Shown in pieces: positions 8,348 through 16,755 of a stretch of DNA of 55,446 bases. This DNA is from an uncultured Campylobacter sp. (GTDB lineage Bacteria > Campylobacterota > Campylobacteria > Campylobacterales > Campylobacteraceae). The notes beneath the pieces are model-generated. The model did not search any database. It was not told the origin of the DNA and worked only from the letters and a program-made list of their open reading frames with translations. The position numbers and the translations under genes are program-made. Within the stretch, counting starts at the first letter, position 1; each line of letters opens with the position of its first letter. Location: positions 1 through 55,446 of the forward strand of contig NZ_CALHIK010000004.1 in the NCBI RefSeq assembly GCF_938030785.1, given 5' to 3'.

Positions 8348-9085
8348 CTAAATTTTTATCTTCCTCGTAGCGTGACGGATGATTTGCTGCGTGTTTTTGT
8401 TTTGCGAGCTTTGCCAGCGCACGAGCAGCTCTTTTGCGGCGGCAAAATTTACCTTTAGATAGTCCGCGACGTTGTTTGCGACCGAGCGCTGTACGAAGCG
8501 CACCTCGTCCTCTTTTAGTATCTCTAGGACTGCAAAAACGGGACTCGGATCGCTGATGAAAAGCTCCAGCTTGCTAGCCCACGGCAGCTTTGGTCGCAGG
8601 CCCTCGGATGCCAGCCTACGCAGGTGGAAATTTGACGAGCGCGCCCACTGCGTCATGGTTTTTAGCGAGTCTTGCGGATATTTTTTGATAAAGGCGCGCA
8701 CCGCATACTCGCCCGTGCCGCGCTTCGTGATTTCCTCAATCGCGCTCATCGAGGTTTCAAAGTCGTCTAGGCCGTAAATTTCGATGTATTTTGCCAGTGG
8801 CAAAGTCCAGTAAAAGTGCTTAAACATACCCGTTTCGTTCGGGTTTTCTTCGCCTAAAATCGCGACCAAAATCTCCGCCGCGCGCCTAAAATCCGGCGGC
8901 AAAAGTTCATTTAGCGCGTTTGCGTGCGCCAAAATCCGTTGCGAATAGCCGAAATTTGGCGTGCTTTCAGCGATTTGCTCGCAGTAGCTCTGCGCGTCAA
9001 ATTTAGGATAAACCGCCTTTATCTTTTGCGATAAAATTTGCGCCAAATTTTCTCCAAAATATACAGCCAGTCCGCCGTTTTCCAT
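8348..9085 (-). CDS. AlkC/AlkD-superfamily DNA alkylation repair protein
   Basis: The 245-residue protein is made of HEAT-like helical repeats. The central RRLASEGLRPKLPW (about 157-170) and the later VQRSVANNVADYLK are hallmark stretches of the AlkC branch, whose members excise 3-methyladenine and related cationic lesions as DNA glycosylases. Length fits the short form without an immunoglobulin-like domain. The ATG is preceded by AAGGAAA. Assignment to the superfamily is firm; lesion specificity is inferred from the family. Confidence 0.85.
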   Translation of the reverse strand: MENGGLAVYFGENLAQILSQKIKAVYPKFDAQSYCEQIAESTPNFGYSQRILAHANALNELLPPDFRRAAEILVAILGEENPNETGMFKHFYWTLPLAKYIEIYGLDDFETSMSAIEEITKRGTGEYAVRAFIKKYPQDSLKTMTQWARSSNFHLRRLASEGLRPKLPWASKLELFISDPSPVFAVLEILKEDEVRFVQRSVANNVADYLKVNFAAAKELLVRWQSSQNKNTQQIIRHATRKIKI

Positions 9086-9107
9086 ATTTTTCCTTTAAAT
9101 AAATTAC

Positions 9108-9191
9108 CTAAAGCCGCTCGCGCCGCTTAAAATCAATGCTTTCATCCACGAGTTCGTAAAGCCGTTTTTGAAGTTTGCTCCAACGTTTCAT
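9108..9191 (-). pseudogene. 27-codon remnant resembling SF0329-family proteins
   Basis: A tiny frame encodes MKRWSKLQKRLYELVDES followed by IDFKRRERL and a stop. It has an excellent ribosome-binding site (GGGAGGC five bases before the ATG). The first 20 residues match the N-terminus I remember for the SF0329 family (roughly RWSKLQK..Y..IDxxIDFQ), but where that family continues for about 100 more residues this one diverges and stops. I read it as a truncated remnant, or possibly a genuine micropeptide, just upstream of the alkC-like gene. Confidence 0.5.
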
Positions 9192-9206
9192 TTTGCCTCC
9201 CATTAT

Positions 9207-9324
9207 CTATTTATCGCCTCTTGCGGTTTCGCGCGTAGCTTTTTCCGCCCTTTGCGACGATCGCGCCTGAAAGCTGCGCGCCTTTTCTATTTTTTGCAAA
9301 TCCGCTTTGTAAAATTCTGCCTCG
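9207..9324 (-). other. Possible frameshifted C-terminal extension of the upstream membrane protein
   Basis: Just after the stop of the 177-residue membrane protein gene, the neighbouring frame reads FSEAEFYKADLQKIEKARSF and on to a stop near 9207. This is a charged, helix-like stretch in the style of real protein. A +1 shift (skipping the G of GTTT at about 9330) would join it directly to the protein's own C-terminal helix. It could be a decayed tail or coincidence. Confidence 0.3.
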
Positions 9325-9858
9325 CTAAACGGTCTCCCAAAATCTAGACTCCGTCTTGATCGCTTCTCGATTTTTCTCACGCAAAATTTGCAAAAATTCT
9401 TTAAAGCTAGGCTCAAAAATCGAAGCGGCGGGTGCAAATTTATACTCGCTCGCGCCGTCTCGCTCGGGCTCGTTCGTGCTGCCGCGTTCAAGTTCGCTCG
9501 CGTCGCCTGCAAAGCTGATCCGCCAAATCCTAGCGTGATTTATCCGTATTTTTGTGACTTCAAGCTCTAAAATTTGCTCAAATTTATACCTCGCCGCGAG
9601 CTTCTGTTCGTCAAAAATGTAGATGAAATCCTGATCGAACCAAAGGCTCTCGCACGAAATGAAAAACCGCTCCAACCAAAAGAAAAACGGTCGCACGGAA
9701 AGCCTTTTTACCGCGTCTGCTTCGCTTATCCCATCTATCGCGGCAAGCCGGTGCAAGCTAAGTCTGCGAGGGTTGCGGCAAAAGAGCGTCCAAATAATCC
9801 CGCCTATGAGCAAAACGCTAAAAATTACGATTAAAATTTGAATTAAAGCTTCAGCCAT
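9325..9858 (-). CDS. Uncharacterised protein with one N-terminal membrane helix
   Basis: The 177-residue product has a hydrophobic helix at about 5-27, then a cytoplasmic-looking domain with FFFWLERFFISCESLWFDQDFIYIFDEQKL, a pattern of short beta strands reminiscent of a small PH-like or lipid-facing fold. I do not recognise the family. The C-terminus is helical and stops abruptly; an adjacent frame carries a plausible continuation. The start overlaps the end of the upstream gene by 8 bp, suggesting translational coupling in a two-gene unit. Confidence 0.6.
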   Translation of the reverse strand: MAEALIQILIVIFSVLLIGGIIWTLFCRNPRRLSLHRLAAIDGISEADAVKRLSVRPFFFWLERFFISCESLWFDQDFIYIFDEQKLAARYKFEQILELEVTKIRINHARIWRISFAGDASELERGSTNEPERDGASEYKFAPAASIFEPSFKEFLQILREKNREAIKTESRFWETV

Positions 9859-10534
9859 TTAAAATTCTAAGTCCTTTTACAAATGCAAATTTCGCCTCCG
9901 TATCGCTCCAAAACGAACTTCTGCTAAAATCTGCCTCCGCGCCGTTTGCAAGCTCCTCGTAAAGCTTATAAAATCGCCCTTTGTAGGTGCAATCGCTTAG
10001 GCAGACGTTGAAAAATGCCTCCGCCGCGTCCCTGCCGCCGAAATAATATACAAAGTAGATCGGGTACAGATCGAAGGCGCTTAGATTTTTGTTAAATTTA
10101 GCGCCGCGTTGCGTCATAAACTCCACCGCCTTTTGCTTGTCCGCAAACAGCTCAAAAATAGGCAGCGCGTAATCCTTGATAGCCGCGCTAATCTCACACA
10201 CGCTGGGCTCAAAGCTAGCGCCCGCGAGCTGCCAGTCGCGAAACTGCCTGCGCGGCGTGAGATAGCTCAGATACGATACGAAAACAAGGTCGCTCGAGTA
10301 GGGCAGCTCCTCTTGCATCAGCTTTTTTAGGCGCTTGCAGTAGATCGCTATCTGCGGCAGGATGCTCACGCTGCCGGCGTAGTTGCGCATACTGGAGCCA
10401 AAATAAATTTCAAATAAAATCTCCTTGTCGCTTGCGAGCTTCGTTAGTTTTTGCCCCTTTTGCGTGGGCTTGAAGTCCGTAAAATTTGCCGCGATCTCGG
10501 CGCAGCCGTTTAAAAATATCTCCCGCGGAGTCAT
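9851..10534 (-). CDS. Uncharacterised cytoplasmic protein, possibly DUF4304-like
   Basis: The product has 227 residues without signal or membrane segments. The N-terminal half (FTDFKPTQKGQKLTKLASD, then IYFGSSMRNYAGSVSILP) resembles DUF4304-type proteins of unknown function, in which a phage- or toxin-associated alpha/beta domain begins with a similar Lys/Gly-rich turn. This match is weak and from memory. The rest is mixed alpha/beta with aromatic-rich segments (LYPIYFVYYFGG). The ATG is preceded by AAAGGAAA. The gene overlaps the next by 8 bp. Confidence 0.6.
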   Translation of the reverse strand: MTPREIFLNGCAEIAANFTDFKPTQKGQKLTKLASDKEILFEIYFGSSMRNYAGSVSILPQIAIYCKRLKKLMQEELPYSSDLVFVSYLSYLTPRRQFRDWQLAGASFEPSVCEISAAIKDYALPIFELFADKQKAVEFMTQRGAKFNKNLSAFDLYPIYFVYYFGGRDAAEAFFNVCLSDCTYKGRFYKLYEELANGAEADFSRSSFWSDTEAKFAFVKGLRILNG

Positions 10535-10731
10535 GATTTTCCTTTAAATTTATCGTTTAAATTTAGACGTTTTGCTCGCTAGCAATTCGGTTTGCCGCTT
10601 ACGTTACCGCAGTCGCGACTCGCAAGCTTGCATTTTATAGGGCGCGCCGTCTTACCCGCCGAAAAGTCATTCTATACGCGCAATTTTACCCCAATTCGGC
10701 TAAATTTAACGGCGCTACGCGCCCGTAAAAT

Positions 10732-11478
10732 TTATAATCTATCCTCGTATCTTTCGTAGTTTATGCCGTAGATTTTATCGATATTTTCGGCGTTTATGAG
10801 CTGCTCGCTGCGCCCGAAGGCTAAAATTTCGCCGTCTTTTATAAACAGCGTCAAATTTGAAACGAACTTCGCATGCCGCGGGTAGTGCGTCGTCTGCACG
10901 AAGGTATAGCCCTCGTCGCCTAGCGCCTTTATCATCTCGAGCAGCCTAATTTGATTGCCAAAATCCAGCCCGTTAGTCGGCTCGTCCATAAAGATCACTT
11001 TCGCGCCCTGAACCAGCGTGCGTGCGATGTACGCCAGCTGCCGCTCGCCGCCGCTGACCTTTGTGTAGGGCGCGTTTTTTAGATGCGCGATACCCATCTT
11101 TTCCAGCGCCTGTTCGGCTAGCTTTTTATCCGCCGCGCTAAAGCTGGAAAACAGCGGCATCCTGCACAGTGCGCCTATCAGCGCAACGTCAAAGACGCTG
11201 TAGTCATAGGACGGCGCGTGCGTCTGCGGCACGTAGGCGACGAGCGAGGCGAGCCCCTTTTTGCCGTAGTCGCGCACGCTTTTGCCGCCGATTAGCACCT
11301 CGCCTTCAAATTTTAAAAATCCGAGCATTATGCGAAGCAGGGTGCTTTTGCCGCTGCCGTTGGCGCCTAGGATACTTAGCGTATCGCCCGTCGCGACGTC
11401 AAAGCTGATGCCCTTTAGCACGGGCTTGCCCTGGTAGGCAAAGCGCAAATTTCGCACTTCTATCAAATTTTCTCGCAT
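10732..11478 (-). CDS. FecE/HmuV-type ABC transporter ATP-binding protein
   Basis: This ATPase powers a FecCD-type importer for iron-siderophore, haem, cobalamin or nickel. The 248-residue protein has Walker A GANGSGKS (about 38-45), a Q-loop in VAYVPQTH, the signature VSGGERQ (about 141-147), Walker B VIFMDEP (about 161-167) and a switch histidine (TTHYPRH). The true start is the ATG at 11478, overlapping the permease stop as TGATG; an in-frame TTG one codon earlier is unlikely. It is the last gene of the receptor, binding protein, permease, ATPase set. Confidence 0.92.
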   Translation of the reverse strand: MRENLIEVRNLRFAYQGKPVLKGISFDVATGDTLSILGANGSGKSTLLRIMLGFLKFEGEVLIGGKSVRDYGKKGLASLVAYVPQTHAPSYDYSVFDVALIGALCRMPLFSSFSAADKKLAEQALEKMGIAHLKNAPYTKVSGGERQLAYIARTLVQGAKVIFMDEPTNGLDFGNQIRLLEMIKALGDEGYTFVQTTHYPRHAKFVSNLTLFIKDGEILAFGRSEQLINAENIDKIYGINYERYEDRL

Positions 11479-12479
11479 CAAAAGCTCCTCTTGGCGCGGC
11501 GCAGCACGATGATAAACATTGGGATGCCAAACAGCGAGGTGACGATGCCGATGGGGATCTCAAAGGTAAAAATGAGCCGCGAGAAGCTGTCGCAAAAGAG
11601 CAGAAATATCGCGCCGATCATCGCCGAGCTAGCTAGCACCGTGCGGTTGTCGGCGCCGAAGATAAAGCGCGCGATGTGCGGCACGATAAGTCCGATCCAA
11701 CCGATGATGCCCGCGATCGTCACGCTAAGCGCGCTAACGAAGGTCGCAACAAGGATGATGAAAATTTTAACCCGAGTCGTATTTACGCCCAGGCTCTTTG
11801 CCTCCTCTTCGCCAAGGCTTAGCGCGTTTAGGTATTTGCCGCTAAGCGCCAGCAGCAAAATACCCGCGCACATCGGCAGGATCGAAATTTGAATAAAGCT
11901 TTTGGACGCAAAGCCCAGGCTTCCCATCAAAAAATAGGTAATCGCAGGAAGCGCGTCGTTTGGGTCTGCGGCGTATTTTAGCACCGAGAGTAGCGAGGTA
12001 AAGAGCGAGCCGCTGATGACGCCGCCAAGAACCAGCACGATGACGCTACCGCTGCGCGAATACAGCGCCGAGACGCCAAGCGCCACTGCCACGGCAAGAA
12101 AGCCGAAACCAAAGGTGCTAAGCTGGATGAGATATTCGTTAAATTTGAAAAACATCCCGACCGCCGCGCCAAATCCCGCGCCGCTTAGAACGCCCAGGAT
12201 CGAGGGGCTAACGAGCGGGTTAACAAACATCGCCTGATATGCCGCACCGCTGATCGCGAGGTTCGCGCCGATGAGCACGCAAGCAAGTATGCGCGGCAGG
12301 CGAATTTCAAGTAAGAGCGTGTGCATGACCTCGAAATCTTTCAAGCTTTCGCCCCGCAGCAGCGCCGTGACGTAGCGCGCGTAGTCCTCTGCACCAAAGC
12401 CGTATTTGCCAAGCAACAGCGAACCTGCGACGCAAAGCGCCAGCAGCAGGGCCAAAAACGCAAACGCCCTTTTGCTCAT
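11478..12479 (-). CDS. FecCD-family ABC transporter permease
   Basis: The inner-membrane permease has 333 residues with about ten hydrophobic helices. Family hallmarks include LPRILACVLIGANLAISGAAYQ near the N-terminus, LVLGGVISGSLF, and IGWIGLIVPHIARFIFG before the last helices, the segment that docks the ATPase. FecCD permeases work as dimers with one binding protein. It starts 10 bp after the binding-protein stop and overlaps the ATPase start. The substrate is not readable from this subunit. Confidence 0.92.
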   Translation of the reverse strand: MSKRAFAFLALLLALCVAGSLLLGKYGFGAEDYARYVTALLRGESLKDFEVMHTLLLEIRLPRILACVLIGANLAISGAAYQAMFVNPLVSPSILGVLSGAGFGAAVGMFFKFNEYLIQLSTFGFGFLAVAVALGVSALYSRSGSVIVLVLGGVISGSLFTSLLSVLKYAADPNDALPAITYFLMGSLGFASKSFIQISILPMCAGILLLALSGKYLNALSLGEEEAKSLGVNTTRVKIFIILVATFVSALSVTIAGIIGWIGLIVPHIARFIFGADNRTVLASSAMIGAIFLLFCDSFSRLIFTFEIPIGIVTSLFGIPMFIIVLRRAKRSF

Positions 12480-12489
12480 TTTTCTTTAC

Positions 12490-13539
12490 TCACTCGGCGC
12501 CCCGTCCTAAAATTTTATAAATTTGCTCGTCTGTGAGCTCAAGATCCAAAAATAGCTTATAAAACTCGCGCGTCTCGCGGATCATGTCAAATTTAAACGC
12601 TTCGGGGTAGGTTAAATTTACCAGCCATTTTAGCCCCAAAAACCTCATAAATGAAGGCGGGCGGTCAAACCACGAAAATGGCTCGCGCGGGATGTAGTAG
12701 GCTTTTTTGTTTTTTACCGCGCCCAGCAGCTGCCACTTCGGATCGTCGTAAATTTTATCAAACAGCTCTCTTTCGTAGACGAGGATGACGTCCGGGTCGT
12801 ATTTAACGAGCTGCTCGAAGCTGATTTTTACGCGTCCGAAGGATTTGGCGTTTGGATCTTCGCTACACTTATGCACGTTCTGCGCGCCGGCTCGCTCAAT
12901 GAGAGTCGCGTGCCACGAGCCCTCGCACTCGGTAGCTAGCCCGTCGCTGCCCTGCGCGTAGTAAATTTTTACCTTTTGCAGTTTGTTTTTCTTGATGTAC
13001 TCCTCGATCTGCTCGGTTAAATTTAGCGACTCTTTCGCGTAGCTTATGAGACGTGCGGCGCGCTCCTTTTTGCCCGTCACTTCGCCTAAAATTTCAAATC
13101 CGTCCAAGTAGTCCTCGAGCTTCGTCGCGCTTAGATATAGCATCGGTTTTTTGATAGAGCCGAAAACCTCGCTCATCTTTTTAGTGTTGCGAGAGCTTGC
13201 GTTTACGAGGATGAGCTCGGGATTTAGGTGCAGCAGCATCTCGACGTTTGGAATTTTACCCTGGCCGAAAAAGCCGCCCACGACTGGCTGCTCTTGCACC
13301 TCTTTTTTGACGTAGGGGCGCTCGAAGGCGTTCCACTCGAAATTTACGCCGCTGATTTTAGCGGGATCAAGCGCGTAGAGCATATATAAAAGCGGCGGCG
13401 AGCTGGCGTAAATTTTAGACGGAGTGCCTTGCAGCTGAGCTATGTTTTCGCTATTTTGCGCGATGTAGTCTTTGATCTGCGCCTCGCTCAGAGCAAAAAG
13501 CATGCTCGCGGCACAGAGAAATAGAAATATTTTTTTCAC
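12490..13539 (-). CDS. Periplasmic metal/siderophore-binding protein (FecB/TroA-like)
   Basis: The 349-residue product has a signal peptide (residues 1-16). It has the two-lobed helical-backbone fold of type III binding proteins: PSKIYASSPPLLYMLYAL in lobe 1, NVEMLLHLNPELILVNAS, and ISFEQLVKYDPDVILVYERE in lobe 2. It resembles the binding proteins that in Helicobacter serve nickel/cobalamin or iron uptake. The ligand is therefore uncertain: ferric siderophore, haem or a nickel complex. It leads the ABC operon and lies about 260 bp downstream of the TonB receptor gene on the same strand. Confidence 0.88.
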   Translation of the reverse strand: MKKIFLFLCAASMLFALSEAQIKDYIAQNSENIAQLQGTPSKIYASSPPLLYMLYALDPAKISGVNFEWNAFERPYVKKEVQEQPVVGGFFGQGKIPNVEMLLHLNPELILVNASSRNTKKMSEVFGSIKKPMLYLSATKLEDYLDGFEILGEVTGKKERAARLISYAKESLNLTEQIEEYIKKNKLQKVKIYYAQGSDGLATECEGSWHATLIERAGAQNVHKCSEDPNAKSFGRVKISFEQLVKYDPDVILVYERELFDKIYDDPKWQLLGAVKNKKAYYIPREPFSWFDRPPSFMRFLGLKWLVNLTYPEAFKFDMIRETREFYKLFLDLELTDEQIYKILGRGAE

Positions 13540-13798
13540 CTTTTTTCCTTTTGAAATTTTTGATTTCGCAAGTATAGCAAAAGAAATTTTAAAATAGATT
13601 TATCTTCGCTAGACGCCTATTTAGCTGCTAAATTTGAAAATTTACAGACGGTGATTTTATATTGCTCGGCGCAAAATTTGAGCTTTAAAATTTGAAAAGT
13701 TAAATTTAAAAGGGGCGGGCGGTCTGAGATGAGGCTCAAAACCGCTCGCCATCGGAGTTTAATGAAAAGGCAAAATGCCGCCGCCGTTTAAACCTGAA

Positions 13799-15835
13799 TT
13801 AAAATTTATATCTGATGTTTGAGAAAAATACGCGACCCTCCTCAGGGAAGCCCTCTCTATACTCATAGTTTTTATCAAACAGATTCGATACTCCCGCCTC
13901 TACGCTTAAGCTCTCGACGGGCTCATACGTAAGCTTGAGATTGGTTGCGCCAAAGCCCGCCGTTTTGTGATCTATATGACTACTTCTACCGGTGGGCACT
14001 CTGTTCCACAAGCTCGAACTAAGCTCTTGGGAGACGTAAACGCCGAATTTAGGCAGAATTTTATAATCTGCGTATAAAAATCCTTTGTGTTTAGGCAGAT
14101 CATAGACGATCGTGCTGTCGCCGCTTTCTTTGTATTTGGCGTTCATATACGTATAATTTGCGCCAAGCTCCAAATCTTGCGTCGCAAAATATGCTGCGGC
14201 GAACTCAAAGCCCTTGTAATGAGCCTTATCGACGTTTACGTTCATATCTCTGGTTTGCGCAAATCTAGTAACGCTGGTCGTGCCGATAGCGTCTTTAACT
14301 CTGGAGTAAAATACCGAAGTTTCCAGCCTTAAAAATTCTCCAAAATTCCTTTGGTAGCCGACTTCGTAGTGGTGTGCTACTTCGGGCTTTAGGTGCGGAT
14401 TTGCGAAATTTCGCCCAAACCTCTCGCTATATCTATCTTTCATGCTGGCAAAATAGGTCTTTTTGGCGTAGCTTAAGCTTAGCTCATCCTCGCCGTCAAA
14501 GCTATGTTTGATCGCGGTTTGGTAATTAAAGGCGTGTTTCTTGCCTACGTCAAACGAGGTTAGCTTCCAGTTAGCGGGGTTGCCGCCTCCGCCGCCTCCG
14601 CCTTTATATTGGATGTAGTCTTCGGCCTTAATAGCATCTCTCGTGTCGTAACTAACGCCCAAAATCAGTTTGGTAAAATCGGTAAATTTGTGAGTGTCTT
14701 CAAGCGCGAAACCGTAGGTTCTATCTATAAAGGTAACGGTCGGTTCGGTGCCGAATATTCCGATATAGTGGATCTTATGTCCGGAGTGCTTATTGTGTTT
14801 GTAGTTTGTGGCGAATTTAAGCGTGTTGCTATCGCTTACGTCTCCGCCCATTTCCAAACCGAATCCGTATGCGTTATCCTTATACTTGCTATCCTCTTTT
14901 TTATCGATATCAAACATTCCGTTTTTAAACTCATCGGCAAAAGCCTTAGTATTTATGTAAAAGCTATTTGCAAATTCCGTATGCGATAGGAAATAGACGC
15001 TTTGTCTGTCCCATTGATACCACTCCCATTTGCGATCTTTTTGGCTAAAAGCCGTATATCTTCCCGCATACATAGGCTGCTCTTTGCTTGCCTTTTGGTT
15101 TACGTAGGTGATTGCGTATTCGTCGGTTTCGTTTGGCGTAAGGCCGAGTTTGATATTAAATTTCTTATCTCGCTGCACGGAGTTATCGCGTCTGCCGCCA
15201 TCCTCGTTGTTATTTGCGTCGCCTTTAAATTTACGAGACATCTGCTGCCCCATATCCTCCATAAAGCTGCCGCCTGCTTGTACGTAAAATAGCTCCTGCT
15301 TGCTACCGACGTTCAAATCGACATTGTTGCCGTAGGTTTTGCCGCTTCTGCCCGTCTCAAAGCCGTAGCCTAAATTTCCCTCAAGCTCCTTGCTAGGCTT
15401 TTTGGTGATTAAATTTATCGCGCCGCCCATAGTGTTTGGACCGTATAGCACCGAGCTTGAGCCCTTTGAGATGTCGATCCTGCTTAGATCGAACGTGCTA
15501 AACCTGCCGTAGTCCGCGTTGCCGTCGTAAGGCACGTAAACGGGAATTCCGTCGATAAAAAGCGGCACCCTGCGCGAATCAAAACCGCGAACGTAGAAAT
15601 TTTGCTCGGCGCGCAGACCTTTTTTATCCGCATAAACGCCCGGCGTACTGTAAGCGACCTGCGAGAGACGCTTTATCTCGTCTTTTTGCATCTGTTGCTC
15701 ATCGATGGTCACGACGTTCGTGTCGCTTTTTTGCACGCCGCCGACGTTTTTTACGACCTCGATTTGTCCGAGCGTAAACACCTCGCCGTGAAGCGCTATC
15801 GCGGCACAGCAGGCGATTAAGCCAATCTTTTTCAT
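13799..15835 (-). CDS. TonB-dependent outer-membrane receptor
   Basis: The receptor has 678 residues with a signal peptide (1-16). A TonB box-like segment (EVVKNV) and plug domain (about 40-160, with VYADKKGLRAEQNFYVRGF and the SSVLYGPNTMGGAINLITKKP signature) are followed by a 22-strand barrel ending in the expected aromatic residue (RYKF). A run of seven glycines sits in an extracellular loop (about residue 412-418). The upstream position relative to a FecBCDE-like importer suggests uptake of a ferric siderophore, haem or nickel chelate. An AT-rich promoter with a palindrome lies just upstream, consistent with metal-dependent repression. Confidence 0.93.
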   Translation of the reverse strand: MKKIGLIACCAAIALHGEVFTLGQIEVVKNVGGVQKSDTNVVTIDEQQMQKDEIKRLSQVAYSTPGVYADKKGLRAEQNFYVRGFDSRRVPLFIDGIPVYVPYDGNADYGRFSTFDLSRIDISKGSSSVLYGPNTMGGAINLITKKPSKELEGNLGYGFETGRSGKTYGNNVDLNVGSKQELFYVQAGGSFMEDMGQQMSRKFKGDANNNEDGGRRDNSVQRDKKFNIKLGLTPNETDEYAITYVNQKASKEQPMYAGRYTAFSQKDRKWEWYQWDRQSVYFLSHTEFANSFYINTKAFADEFKNGMFDIDKKEDSKYKDNAYGFGLEMGGDVSDSNTLKFATNYKHNKHSGHKIHYIGIFGTEPTVTFIDRTYGFALEDTHKFTDFTKLILGVSYDTRDAIKAEDYIQYKGGGGGGGNPANWKLTSFDVGKKHAFNYQTAIKHSFDGEDELSLSYAKKTYFASMKDRYSERFGRNFANPHLKPEVAHHYEVGYQRNFGEFLRLETSVFYSRVKDAIGTTSVTRFAQTRDMNVNVDKAHYKGFEFAAAYFATQDLELGANYTYMNAKYKESGDSTIVYDLPKHKGFLYADYKILPKFGVYVSQELSSSLWNRVPTGRSSHIDHKTAGFGATNLKLTYEPVESLSVEAGVSNLFDKNYEYREGFPEEGRVFFSNIRYKF

Positions 15836-15853
15836 CCTAACTCCTTAAAATAA

Positions 15854-15888
15854 AATTTTTATTATATATTATGTAAAATACCATTTTA
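15854..15888 (-). promoter_or_regulatory. Candidate promoter and operator of the TonB receptor gene
   Basis: On the minus strand TATAAT (15866-15861) sits about 26 bp before the receptor ATG, with an AAGGAG site in between. Upstream, TAAAAT-acc-ATTTTA (15874-15888, plus-strand reading) is a perfect 6-bp inverted repeat placed over the -35 zone, where a Fur- or NikR-like repressor could block transcription. It does not match a strict Fur box, so the regulator is inferred. Confidence 0.4.
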
Positions 15889-15969
15889 TGGAATAAATTT
15901 ATTAAAATATTTGAATATAATTTTATTTTATAAATATTTAAAATCGACTTAAATGTTAAGGCTTTTAAA

Positions 15970-16520
15970 ATGAAATTTAAATTTCTACTTTGCATCGACG
16001 ACACGGACGAGCTCGGCGGCGATATTTCTACGGGCCTGCTTGCCGAAGAGATCGCCGCGTTTGCGGGCTCGTTCGCGCCAGTTTCATTCGTCACGCGCCA
16101 TCAGCTCTTGCTTGATCCTCGCATCAACTATACCTCGCATAACAGCACTATGTGCCTTGAGGCCTGGCTTACCGAGTCGCAAAAGCAGCGCGTGCTGGAT
16201 TTTGCGCTTCAGCTACTAGAGCGCAAAAGCGCGCCCGGCGCGGAGCCGGGTATCGCGGCGGCCTTTGAAAAAGATATCTTAAACGCGCAAGAGCTGATAA
16301 ATTTCGGCAAAAGCGCGAAAGAGATATTTTTAAGCACGGAGCGGGCATTTGAGACGGCAAGTACACAAAACGTATTTTTAAAAGAGCTAAAAAGCGGCGC
16401 TCGCGGCGTCATCGGCGCGCTAAAGCCGGTATTTTTGGATTTCAAGGCACCTTGCTCGCTAAAAAAGAAGCGGATGGCGGCTTTAGAAACTTAAGCGTAA
16501 AAGAGCTTCGGAGGTTTTGA
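15970..16520 (+). pseudogene. TiaS-like DDTD-motif protein, broken by a frameshift near 16422
   Basis: The first 150 codons read as an intact protein beginning with LLCIDDTDELGGDISTGLLA, the DDTD signature of the N-terminal domain of archaeal TiaS (tRNA-Ile2 agmatinylcytidine synthetase) and bacterial stand-alone relatives. After RGVIGAL the reading frame goes wrong and ends at 16494. Shifting -1 at about 16422 continues with KAGIFGFQGTLLAKKEADGG and FRNLSVKELRRF to a stop at 16518-16520. Family members have a GIIGAL-A-x-G segment here, so one base has probably been lost. The restored stop overlaps the next ATG (TGATG). Bacteria do not use agmatidine, so the role of the intact protein is unknown. 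Confidence 0.7.
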
Positions 16521-16755
16521 TGCGTGCAAATTTTAGTGAAAAAGGTGAGTTTAATTTGGCAAATCCAGCTACGAAAAAGCGCGCGAAACCGCCGAAAACT
16601 GCGCCAAATTTAAGCTAGATAACGATGAAGAGGAGATGGCCTGCGGCGGCGAAATCAGCTGTTACGACTGCGCTTTCAGGCGCTGGAGCGCGGAGAGCTT
16701 TATCTGCGTGATACTTTTCAGCGCGATAAAAAATAGGCGAAATTTTAAAATTTAA
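16520..16755 (+). pseudogene. Small cysteine-rich protein, broken by a second frameshift near 16556
   Basis: An ATG overlapping the upstream stop begins MRANFSEKGEFN, then frame is lost. A -1 shift at about 16556 restores GKSSYEKARETAENCAKFKL, DNDEEEMACGGEISCYDCAF and RRWSAESFICV to a stop at 16753-16755. The cysteine pattern C-G-G-E-I-S-C-Y-D-C suggests a metal or Fe-S site. I do not know the family's function. The last 15 or so residues are uncertain because another frame reads equally well near the end. Loss of one base in each of two overlapping genes points to decay of a two-gene unit. Confidence 0.55.

Noticed and set aside
16423..16425. Programmed -1 frameshift at A AAG in the DDTD gene
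   Set aside because: The flanking bases do not form a full X XXY YYZ heptamer and no clear downstream pseudoknot is seen; the neighbouring gene shows a second, unrelated frame loss, so mutation or sequence error is simpler. Kept only as a minor alternative.
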